From Aquimarina sp. BL5 (GTDB taxonomy: Bacteria > Bacteroidota > Bacteroidia > Flavobacteriales > Flavobacteriaceae), in the NCBI RefSeq assembly GCF_003443675.1, contig NZ_CP031963.1, forward strand, positions 2,627,501-2,691,500: a DNA stretch of 64,000 nt. The letters run 5' to 3'. This document shows, piece after piece, positions 46,330-54,541 of the stretch. The position numbers and the translations under genes were made by a program. A model generated the notes under the pieces. That model was not told where the DNA came from. It ran no database searches and saw only the letters and a program-made list of their open reading frames with translations. Position 1 is the stretch's first letter, and every line of letters begins with the position of its first letter.

Positions 46330-46977
46330 CTAGTGTGCGTTATCATGATTTTCTTCTGTTGCTTCGTGCAGAGTTTCCTCTACTTTTGCTGCTACTATAT
46401 CAGAATCAATACGAGCCGTTTTGCCTTCTAAATCCGCCTTTAGTTTTTGTACATATTGTACAATCTGCCAACGCTCGTGTTCACTTGTTTGAGAAGCATA
46501 AGAACCCATTGAATTAATACCGTAATACATTACGTGATAAATACTACCTTCTGTAATGGCTCTACCTATATCATCATAGCTAGGAACACCAAGAATCTTT
46601 TCTCTTTGAACCAAAGTACCTTTACCATCTCCTTTTGTTCCGTGACAAATAGCGCAGTAAATATCGTATAAAGCTTTCCCAGCTTCCTCATTTGCTTTCG
46701 TATAGCGTATTTGATTCTTTAAAGAGTCCTTAGCTAATTGATAACCTTCAGGAGCATTCTCGAAGTCATAAGGCATCCAACCTCTGGGAATAGAACCTTC
46801 TGCAGGTAGCATAGCTTCCTGACCCCCTGGAAAAACTCCGTATTGACCATAAGTTTCATAACCTACTGGCGCATACATATTAGGCATATACTGATAATTA
46901 GGCTTTGTATCTTTTTTACAAGAAACAATACTTATCATCATTATTGCTACTACTATTATATTTATACTATTCTTCAT
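46330..46977 (-). CDS. actE: Alternative Complex III subunit ActE, mono-heme cytochrome c lipoprotein
   Basis: Carries one c-type heme in ACIII. Signal peptide with lipobox SIVSC (Cys20), so it should be anchored by lipid at the periplasmic face. The heme site is YCAICHGTKGDGKG and the probable axial methionine is in YGINSMGSY. An N-terminal region rich in Tyr/Pro/Met (NYQYMPNMY) precedes the heme domain; the C-terminus is Glu/His-rich. 215 residues, 5 bp after actD. Confidence 0.94.
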   Translation of the reverse strand: MKNSINIIVVAIMMISIVSCKKDTKPNYQYMPNMYAPVGYETYGQYGVFPGGQEAMLPAEGSIPRGWMPYDFENAPEGYQLAKDSLKNQIRYTKANEEAGKALYDIYCAICHGTKGDGKGTLVQREKILGVPSYDDIGRAITEGSIYHVMYYGINSMGSYASQTSEHERWQIVQYVQKLKADLEGKTARIDSDIVAAKVEETLHEATEENHDNAH

Positions 46978-46982
46978 TATTA

Positions 46983-47522
46983 CTAATGGTTATCTTCTTG
47001 CTTATCTATTACTTTAATCTCAACCGCACCTGTATTACTTAAGAAGCTTGTCATGGTATCTAGATCATGATGGCTAGCATCTACTTCCATTAAGAAATGG
47101 TCATCGGTAGTTCTTACGTCAGGATTTTCAGCTTCTTTGAATGGCCATAATTTACTTCTCATATAAAAAGTAATTACCATTAAATGCGCTGCAAAGAACA
47201 CTGTAAGTTCGAACATAATTGGAACAAAAGCCGGCATATTTTCGATATAGCTAAAACTTGGTTTTCCACCTATATTTTGAGGCCAATCTTCAATCATGAT
47301 GTAATTCATCATAGTAATTGCTACCGTAAGTCCAACACATCCATACATAAATGCTGTGATAGCTAACCTTGTTGGAGCTAATCCCATTACTTTATCAAGA
47401 CCGTGAACAGGAAAAGGTGTATAAACCTCTTCGATATGATAATGCTCCGCACGTACTTGCTTTACAGCGTCCATAAGGACATCATCATCTGTATATAATG
47501 CATGTATAACTTTTGATGCCAT
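46983..47522 (-). CDS. actD: Alternative Complex III subunit ActD (DUF3341)
   Basis: Small membrane subunit of ACIII, 179 residues, with two helices (about 55-75 and 98-118) and the DUF3341 signature YHIEEVYTPFPVHGLDKVMG. It has no cofactor motif. The first 50 and last 50 residues are cytoplasmic by the pattern of charges. Four bases separate it from actC. Confidence 0.94.
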   Translation of the reverse strand: MASKVIHALYTDDDVLMDAVKQVRAEHYHIEEVYTPFPVHGLDKVMGLAPTRLAITAFMYGCVGLTVAITMMNYIMIEDWPQNIGGKPSFSYIENMPAFVPIMFELTVFFAAHLMVITFYMRSKLWPFKEAENPDVRTTDDHFLMEVDASHHDLDTMTSFLSNTGAVEIKVIDKQEDNH

Positions 47523-47526
47523 ACTT

Positions 47527-49266
47527 CTAGTTGTTTTTTAATTTTTCAGCCTGTCCAGCCCAATCATCGCGTTGTGCTCTTCCTGGGAAAGATCCTGTGA
47601 TACTATCTAATAAATTATATTCTGTTTCGGTCATCTTACTTACCTGATCAAAAGTATAAATACCTATCTCATTAAGTTTTTTCTCCATTACCGGACCAAT
47701 ACCATTAACCTTTTTAAGATCATCAGCCGTTTGAGTAGCAGCATCAAAAGTTCCTAAGTTTCCTAATAGATTATTTATATCGTCCTGACTTGCTTCACTA
47801 CCTTTTGATGGAGCGTCAGTATCTACCGATTTTTCATCTATAATAACTTGAGCCTTTACCTTAGGTAACTCATCTCTATGATCTATACCTGCTTCTCTAA
47901 GTTTTTTATATTTTTCTCCTGATGATTTCAAAATTGTTTTCACCTCTGCTTGAGCTATCACTGGGAATGTACGAGCATACAATAAAAATAATACAAAGAA
48001 GAATCCTATCGTTCCTATAAATATCCCAATATCTACAAATGTAGGTGAAAACATTGTCCAAGAAGATGGTAAATAATCTCTGTGAAGCGAAGTCACAATA
48101 ATTACAAATCGTTCAAACCACATCCCTATGTTTACCACAATAGAGATAATAAATGAGAACATTATACTTCTTCTTAGTTTAGGAAACCACATAAACTGTG
48201 GCGAAAATACATTACAAGACATCATCGCCCAATATGCCCACCAGTAAGGTCCAGTAGCTCTGTTTAAGAATGCATATTGTTCGTACTCTACTCCAGAGTA
48301 CCAAGCAACAAACAGCTCGGTTATATATGCGACACCAACTATAGAACCTGTAATCATAATTACAATATTCATTAATTCTATATGTTGAATCGTAATGTAA
48401 TTTTCAAGATTAGATACCTTTCTCATTATAATAAGAAGTGTATTTACCATTGCAAATCCAGAGAAAATCGCACCTGCCACAAAATACGGAGGAAAGATAG
48501 TAGTATGCCATCCAGGAATTACCGAGGTAGCAAAGTCAAAGGATACAATCGTATGTACAGAAAGCACTAATGGAGTCGCTAAACCTGCAAGTACCAAAGA
48601 TACCTCTTCGAAACGTTGCCAATCTTTAGCCCTACCACTCCATCCAAATGAAAGGATGCCGTATATCTTTTTATTGAAAGGCGTAATAGCACGGTCTCGG
48701 ATCATTGCAAAATCAGGCAACAAACCAGTCCACCAAAATACTAATGATACTGAAAGATATGTGGAAATTGCAAATACATCCCAAAGTAATGGTGAGTTAA
48801 AGTTTACCCACAAAGAACCAAACTGATTCGGAATAGGTAATACCCAATATGCTAACCAAGGACGTCCCATATGTATTATTGGGAATAAACCTGCCTGAAT
48901 AACTGAAAATATAGTCATTGCTTCCGCAGATCTATTAATCGCCATTCTCCATTTTTGACGGAATAACAATAATACCGCCGAAATTAAAGTTCCAGCGTGA
49001 CCTATACCTACCCACCAAACGAAGTTGGTAATATCCCAGGCCCATCCTACTGTTTTATTTAATCCCCAGGTTCCAATACCTGTAGATACTGTGTAAATTA
49101 TACAACCTATTCCCCATAGGAAAGCAAAAAGAGCGATAGAAAACACAATCCACCAAGATTTATTTGCTTTACCTTCAACTGGTGCTGCAACATCCACAGT
49201 TACATCGTGGTACGTTTTATCGCCAGTTACTAAAGGTTTTCTTATAGGTGCTTCGTAATGAGACAT
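47527..49266 (-). CDS. actC: Alternative Complex III subunit ActC (NrfD family) with C-terminal HhH extension
   Basis: Polytopic NrfD-type subunit of ACIII that contributes to quinol oxidation and possibly proton transfer. Of 579 residues, about 45-455 form ten or so helices (GKAN... then GIGHAGTLISAVLLLFRQKW, NFNSPLLWDVFAI). The last 120 residues are soluble: an acidic linker followed by DDLKKVNGIGPVMEKKLNEI (a helix-hairpin-helix, about 517-536) and a conserved end with FPGRAQRDDWAGQAEKL. ActC is usually shorter, so this is a fusion. The same domain occurs on other respiratory proteins in my memory. Confidence 0.93.
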   Translation of the reverse strand: MSHYEAPIRKPLVTGDKTYHDVTVDVAAPVEGKANKSWWIVFSIALFAFLWGIGCIIYTVSTGIGTWGLNKTVGWAWDITNFVWWVGIGHAGTLISAVLLLFRQKWRMAINRSAEAMTIFSVIQAGLFPIIHMGRPWLAYWVLPIPNQFGSLWVNFNSPLLWDVFAISTYLSVSLVFWWTGLLPDFAMIRDRAITPFNKKIYGILSFGWSGRAKDWQRFEEVSLVLAGLATPLVLSVHTIVSFDFATSVIPGWHTTIFPPYFVAGAIFSGFAMVNTLLIIMRKVSNLENYITIQHIELMNIVIMITGSIVGVAYITELFVAWYSGVEYEQYAFLNRATGPYWWAYWAMMSCNVFSPQFMWFPKLRRSIMFSFIISIVVNIGMWFERFVIIVTSLHRDYLPSSWTMFSPTFVDIGIFIGTIGFFFVLFLLYARTFPVIAQAEVKTILKSSGEKYKKLREAGIDHRDELPKVKAQVIIDEKSVDTDAPSKGSEASQDDINNLLGNLGTFDAATQTADDLKKVNGIGPVMEKKLNEIGIYTFDQVSKMTETEYNLLDSITGSFPGRAQRDDWAGQAEKLKNN

Positions 49267-49303
49267 AATCCTTTATAATTGAATTGATTCTTTATTTAGT
49301 TAA

Positions 49304-52300
49304 TTAGGCTTCTGTAGTATTTCTTACTTTCGTCTGATACATCACATTCGGTTTAGTACCTACGTGCTCCAGTAAGTGATACATACGTTTATCCTCTGTT
49401 AATTTAGCTACTTCACTATCCTTATCATTTATATCACCGAATGTCATAGCTCCAGAAGAACAAGCCGCCGAACAAGCCGTTTGGAATTCCCCATCCTTAA
49501 TAGCTCTTCCATCTCTCTTAGCATCCAAAATTGTCTTTTGTGTCATTTGAATACACATAGAACATTTTTCCATAACTCCTCTAGAACGAACAGTAACATC
49601 AGGATTTAATACCATACGACCTAAATCGTTATTCATATGGTAATCAAACTCGTCATTTTCGTTATACAAGAACCAGTTAAACCTACGTACTTTGTAAGGA
49701 CAGTTATTTGCACAATATCTAGTACCTACACAACGGTTATAAGCCATATGATTCTGACCTTGTCTTCCGTGAGATGTTGCCGCAACAGGACAAACAGTTT
49801 CACAAGGTGCGTGATTACAATGCTGACACATTACTGGTTGGAATGCAACTTCTGGATTATCAGAAGGCACTTCCATTTCTCCAAACTCAGACAAAGAACT
49901 ACTTAGCCCTTTCATGTCATTCTTCTTTTGATTATCGCCATCAAAGCTATCTTCTGAAGAATAATAACGGTCAATACGCAACCAGTGCATATCACGTGAT
50001 CTACGAATTTCTGATTTACCTACAACAGGAACGTTATTTTCCGCGTGACAAGCAATCACACAAGCTCCGCATCCAGTACAAGCATTTAAATCAATAGAAA
50101 GATTAAAATGATGCCCGATTGAACGATCAAATTCATCCCAAAGATCAACTTCTGGAGAAGTCACTTCATATTCTATATGATTCTTGCTCACTTCTGGAAC
50201 TGCGTTCCATTCGTGCTTATCTTTTGTATTAAATATCTCTAAAGTCGTTTCTTTGATGATATCACCACGACCCATTAGTGTATTATGTAATTGCACGCAA
50301 GCAAATTCGTGCGTACCTTCAGCTTTTGCTAACGTAACGGATTGGACAGCATTTTGGTTTTGATATAATGTATATGCATTTACACCAACTTGCATTTCTT
50401 CTTTAAGACCAGCTTTCTTACCATACCCTAAAGCTAAACCTACAGATCCTTGAGCTTGTCCAGGCTGAATAATTACCGGTGCAGTTACACTAACACCATT
50501 AACCGTAACAGTGGCATAGCTTCCGTTTAAAGCACCATTAGCAACATTCTCATTTATTAATCCTTGAGATTCTGCATCTGCTCTTGATACAGTTAAGTAG
50601 TTGTCCCAAGATGCTCTAGTAATTGGGTCAGGCATCTCTTGTAACCAAGGATTGTTCGCCTGTTGTCCATCACCTAATGCAGTCTTCGTATATAAAGTAA
50701 GTTCTAGTCCATTTGATTTTGCTGTAGCCAATCTTCTTGCCGCAGCTCCAATATTAGGACCAACAGGTACTTCAACTTCTACAGCATCTTCTTCCGGAGC
50801 AGCAATAGCAGTTTCTAATGACTCTTTAGCAAGGACTGGTTTAACCAATACTCCATCATGTAATGCCTGATTCCAAGAAGTTCCACCAAGAACACCTGTC
50901 CAAGCACTTTTAATATAATCGTTATATGTAGCAGTATTTCCAGTCCACTTTAACAATGTTTCCTGAAACTGTCTTGTTTCAAATAAAGGTCGAATAGTAG
51001 GCTGCATTAAACTGTAGCTACCCTTCTTTAACTCAACATCTCCCCAAGATTCTAAATAATGTGGAGTTGTAGCAATATAATTACACTCAGAAGCAGTTTC
51101 ATCATTATGCATACTAAATGCTACCGATATATCTACTTTTTCTAAACCAGCTTTAAACTCGGCCGCATTAGAAAGAGAGTACAATGGATTAACACCAGCT
51201 ACTAAAAGACCTCCAACACGTCCTGCGTTCATATCTTTTACTAACTGAGCAACTGCTTTAGCATTACCTTGACGTATTTTTCGAGGTGTATCTTCACTAA
51301 AAGCTTTAGTATTAATATGCTTATTAATAGCTAAAACTAATAATTGTGCATCCACATCCTGAATTCCTGATACAACAATAGCGTTGCTGCCTGCTTTCTG
51401 AATTTGTTTAGCAGCTTGCACAACCGCTGCATCCAATTCAGCATCTAACGATCCTTTAGACCCAGCACCTGTTACATATTTATACAATGCAGCTAACACC
51501 TGTTTTTGTTGCGTAGGTGTAGCTTTAATTCTTTTATCTGCATTTGCTCCAGAAAGAGACATATTTGCTTCAAACTGAATATGCTTTGACATTTTTCCAT
51601 TTTTCGGAACACGTCCTTCTGCATAACCAGAATCATATCCTCCTCCTTGCCAATCCCCTAAGAAATCGGCAGCAACACTAACAATAGTATTTACTTTAGA
51701 AAAATCATAATCTGCTAATGCTCTTTCACCATACATCATCTCATAAGCATCCAAAGCTTCACTAGAAGAAACAGCATCATATACAACGTGAGAAACGTTA
51801 TTATACTTCGCTTTAAATTCTGCTATTAGTTTAGAAGTTGAAGGACTAGCAAAAGTCTGGGTTAACAAAACAATTTGCTTACCTCCAAGACTATTTAATT
51901 TAGCACCTACTTCTTTATCAAGATCTTCCCAACTAATATCTTCACCTGCTTTTTTAGGACCTTGTAAACGAGAACTATCATACAATGACAGAACAGACGC
52001 ATGAACCCTAGCATTTGCTTCTCCGTTAGAAGTAGCTAGATTATTATTCTCTACTTTTATCGGACGACCTTCTCTTGTTTTAATTAAAACACTTGCAAAA
52101 TCAAAACCGTCGGCAATTGTAGTTGCATAATAGTTAGCAACGCCAGGAACAATTCTCTCTGGTTGTACTACATATGGTATTGATTTAATTACTGGTCCTT
52201 CACAAGCTGCTAAAGATGCAGCCGCTGTACTAAAACCTACATATTTAAGAAAATCACGACGTGAAGTCGAAGAATTTTCCAGAGATGATTTATCTCCTAA

Positions 52301-52414
52301 AAACTCATCCGTTGGAATATCCTGAACGAACTCATTTTGTTGTAGCGTCTCAACAATAGAGCTATTTTCCTTTAGCTCTTCAACACTTTTCCAGTATTTC
52401 TTGTTTGATGACAT
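49304..52414 (-). CDS. actB: Alternative Complex III subunit ActB, Fe-S / molybdopterin-like protein
   Basis: Large periplasmic electron-transfer subunit, 1036 residues. N-terminal Tat-like motif SRRDFLK (51-57) followed by SLAAC (Cys71), which resembles a lipobox. The first two thirds are a molybdopterin-oxidoreductase-like domain, which in ACIII has lost the cofactor. The last third has four Fe-S binding clusters: CTGCGACVIACHAENNVP, CQHCNHAPCETVCPVAA, CVGTRYCANNCPYKVRR and CSMCIQM with a later CSAAC. It takes electrons towards the hemes of ActA/ActE. Confidence 0.95.
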   Translation of the reverse strand: MSSNKKYWKSVEELKENSSIVETLQQNEFVQDIPTDEFLGDKSSLENSSTSRRDFLKYVGFSTAAASLAACEGPVIKSIPYVVQPERIVPGVANYYATTIADGFDFASVLIKTREGRPIKVENNNLATSNGEANARVHASVLSLYDSSRLQGPKKAGEDISWEDLDKEVGAKLNSLGGKQIVLLTQTFASPSTSKLIAEFKAKYNNVSHVVYDAVSSSEALDAYEMMYGERALADYDFSKVNTIVSVAADFLGDWQGGGYDSGYAEGRVPKNGKMSKHIQFEANMSLSGANADKRIKATPTQQKQVLAALYKYVTGAGSKGSLDAELDAAVVQAAKQIQKAGSNAIVVSGIQDVDAQLLVLAINKHINTKAFSEDTPRKIRQGNAKAVAQLVKDMNAGRVGGLLVAGVNPLYSLSNAAEFKAGLEKVDISVAFSMHNDETASECNYIATTPHYLESWGDVELKKGSYSLMQPTIRPLFETRQFQETLLKWTGNTATYNDYIKSAWTGVLGGTSWNQALHDGVLVKPVLAKESLETAIAAPEEDAVEVEVPVGPNIGAAARRLATAKSNGLELTLYTKTALGDGQQANNPWLQEMPDPITRASWDNYLTVSRADAESQGLINENVANGALNGSYATVTVNGVSVTAPVIIQPGQAQGSVGLALGYGKKAGLKEEMQVGVNAYTLYQNQNAVQSVTLAKAEGTHEFACVQLHNTLMGRGDIIKETTLEIFNTKDKHEWNAVPEVSKNHIEYEVTSPEVDLWDEFDRSIGHHFNLSIDLNACTGCGACVIACHAENNVPVVGKSEIRRSRDMHWLRIDRYYSSEDSFDGDNQKKNDMKGLSSSLSEFGEMEVPSDNPEVAFQPVMCQHCNHAPCETVCPVAATSHGRQGQNHMAYNRCVGTRYCANNCPYKVRRFNWFLYNENDEFDYHMNNDLGRMVLNPDVTVRSRGVMEKCSMCIQMTQKTILDAKRDGRAIKDGEFQTACSAACSSGAMTFGDINDKDSEVAKLTEDKRMYHLLEHVGTKPNVMYQTKVRNTTEA

Positions 52415-52470
52415 ATATAATTGATATTAGCTTCTTACTTATTTTCTCGCTTAAACGAATAAATCATTTA

Positions 52471-53784
52471 TTAATAGTGGCATTTACCACATTCCAAACC
52501 ACCCATTTGAGCAGCTGTGAGTTTATCTACTCCATACTTCTTAGACAATTCTGAATGAATCTTTTCATAATACTCATTGCCTTCTACCTTCACATTAGTT
52601 TCTCTATGACAGTTAATACACCATCCCATAGTTAAAGGAGCATGTTGATACATAATCTCCATCTCTTCCACAGGTCCGTGACATTTCTGACACTCTATTC
52701 CTGCAACACTTACGTGCTGAGAGTGATTAAAGTATGCGAAATCAGGAAGATTATGAATACGAACCCACTTAACCGGCTCAGTATCTCCTGTATAAGACTG
52801 TGTGTTTTCATCCCAACCTACTGCCTTATATAGTTTCTTAATCTCTCCATCATAAAACTCTTTAGAGTAATCGGCAGTTGCGGTAGCATCCGCAACCTCA
52901 CTAATCGATTTATGACAGTTCATACACACATTTAGAGAAGGAATCCCTGAGTGCTTAGAAACTCTAGCAGAAGAGTGACAGTACTTACACTCTATTTTAT
53001 TATCACCAGCGTGAATCTTATGCGAATAATGGATAGGCTGAATTGGCATATACCCTTGATCAACACCCACTTGCATAAAATAACCATAAACAAAGTACCC
53101 ACTAGCCAACAATAAAAATATTGCAGACACTAATACTAAGAATTGGTTTTGAACAAATGCTTTCCATATTGGAGTTCTAGTTTCTGTCTCAGGCAATTCA
53201 ACACCATTCGCCTCTGCAAAACTCCTAAGTGTCTTATTTACCAAAAACAATACAACTACCAACATTAAGAACACTAATGCCAATGCAGCTAAGGCAAGGT
53301 TAGAAGAAACCCCTCCTCCAGTCTGAGCAACTGGCTCTAAACCAGGTGGTGGTGTTGGCGGTGTATAAGGAACCGACACATATGCTAAAATATTATCAAT
53401 ATCCGCGTTTGTTAACTGCGGAAATGCATTCATAGCAGTTTTGTTATACTCCTCATAGATAGCAACAGCAGCTGCATCACCAGAAGCAATCATCGCTGCA
53501 CTATTCTTAATCCAAGAATATAACCATTCTCTATCGTGTTTTTCTGTAACTCCAAACAGCGCAGGACCTGTCATCTTTTTGTAACGCTTATGACAAGCAG
53601 CACATAGCGATTTAAATAACGCTTCTCCTTTAGCTACATCTCCACCTGCGGTAGATTCTGCAACAACAGCTTCAGTCGATGCCGGATCTCCCTGTGCAAA
53701 AACTGGAGTCAATAAAGAGAACAAAAAGACAGTTCCTAGAAGTAGGAGTTTTGAGGCTGAATTTCGGTATTTCACCTGTTTCAT
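52471..53784 (-). CDS. actA: Alternative Complex III subunit ActA, multi-heme cytochrome c
   Basis: First gene of the ACIII operon, 437 residues with a signal peptide ending VFAQ. Six CxxCH sites are present: CAACH (61-65), then CKYCH, CMNCH, CQKCH, CINCH and a final CGKCH that ends the protein. The first lies in a stand-alone cytochrome c domain (about 45-140), followed by a Pro-rich linker and two membrane helices (about 160-180 and 215-235), then the five-heme domain. A -7 box lies at 53877-53884. Confidence 0.95.
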   Translation of the reverse strand: MKQVKYRNSASKLLLLGTVFLFSLLTPVFAQGDPASTEAVVAESTAGGDVAKGEALFKSLCAACHKRYKKMTGPALFGVTEKHDREWLYSWIKNSAAMIASGDAAAVAIYEEYNKTAMNAFPQLTNADIDNILAYVSVPYTPPTPPPGLEPVAQTGGGVSSNLALAALALVFLMLVVVLFLVNKTLRSFAEANGVELPETETRTPIWKAFVQNQFLVLVSAIFLLLASGYFVYGYFMQVGVDQGYMPIQPIHYSHKIHAGDNKIECKYCHSSARVSKHSGIPSLNVCMNCHKSISEVADATATADYSKEFYDGEIKKLYKAVGWDENTQSYTGDTEPVKWVRIHNLPDFAYFNHSQHVSVAGIECQKCHGPVEEMEIMYQHAPLTMGWCINCHRETNVKVEGNEYYEKIHSELSKKYGVDKLTAAQMGGLECGKCHY

Positions 53785-53876
53785 ATTATTAAGTAGAATT
53801 ATCGTCTAAATTTTGGTATGGTTTTTTCATTATTCGTAAAAAAACGTGTAAAAACCACTCCCATTTAATTCGACAG

Positions 53877-53884
53877 CAAAAGTA
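53877..53884 (-). promoter_or_regulatory. -7 promoter box for the ACIII-oxidase operon
   Basis: Minus strand TACTTTTG fits TAnnTTTG, 92 bases before actA. The eight genes from actA to coxA have small gaps and no internal terminator, so this may drive the whole unit. Confidence 0.5.
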
Positions 53885-53982
53885 CTATAATAAGTCGATT
53901 TTAGAAATGTTAGCGAACTGTTAAGTGCTAATTTATAACAATTCTAAATAATATTTTTAAAGGAATTTGAGTTATTAAACTT

Positions 53983-53990
53983 TACCTTTG
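53983..53990 (+). promoter_or_regulatory. -7 promoter box for the SPOR-domain gene
   Basis: TACCTTTG is an exact TAnnTTTG match, 17 bases before the ATG at 54008. A TTTG at 53966-53969 is 13 bases upstream. Confidence 0.55.
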
Positions 53991-54007
53991 TATCAAATCT
54001 ATTTGTA

Positions 54008-54460
54008 ATGAGAATTTTAAATAAAAAAAACAACCTTTTACTACTAGGTTTTTGTTTTACAGGAATCACTTATCTGAGCGCACAAGACTCTACTAATTCT
54101 GATAATCCGTCGGTTTTTACTACAGTGGAGATGACTCCTCCTGCCGAACCAGTCGTAACCATTAATCAAGATCCTAGAATTAAACAACTACTGGACATCA
54201 AAACGAAAATGGATAAAGACGGAGTACTTAGTGAAAATTATAAAATCCAATTATATAATGGAAATATGAATGAAGCTCAAAAGGTTCTAAAAAAAGCAGA
54301 AGCAACTTTTCCCCAATGGAAGACTGATATCAAGTGGGAAACTCCAGATTTTAAAGTTTGGATCGGTAACTACAGAAGTAAACTAGAAACAGACCGAGCT
54401 TTAAAGGACATCAAAAAAGAATTTGCAGGTGCATTCCCTTTTAAGCCGGAAAAAAAATAA
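54008..54460 (+). CDS. secreted SPOR-domain protein
   Basis: Exported protein of 150 residues with a signal peptide (about 8-25, ending LSAQ), a short Pro/Thr-rich linker, and a C-terminal SPOR domain (about 75-145) with YKIQLYNGNMNEAQKVLKKA and WIGNYRSKLETDRALKDIK. SPOR domains bind denuded glycan strands of peptidoglycan, often at the division site. It is divergent from the ACIII operon and convergent with infB, sharing a bidirectional terminator with it. Specific role unknown. Confidence 0.88.
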   Translation: MRILNKKNNLLLLGFCFTGITYLSAQDSTNSDNPSVFTTVEMTPPAEPVVTINQDPRIKQLLDIKTKMDKDGVLSENYKIQLYNGNMNEAQKVLKKAEATFPQWKTDIKWETPDFKVWIGNYRSKLETDRALKDIKKEFAGAFPFKPEKK

Positions 54461-54485
54461 ACTACTATTCCACCACACTTAAAAA

Positions 54486-54518
54486 AATAAAGCCCGATCA
54501 ATATGATCGGGCTTTATT
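54486..54518. terminator. bidirectional terminator between the SPOR gene and infB
   Basis: AATAAAGCCCGATCA (54486-54500) and TGATCGGGCTTTATT (54504-54518) form a perfect 15-bp stem with a three-base loop. A-rich sequence on one side and T-rich on the other give a U-run in both transcripts. Confidence 0.92.
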
Positions 54519-54541
54519 TTTATTATCTATTACTTAAGATT

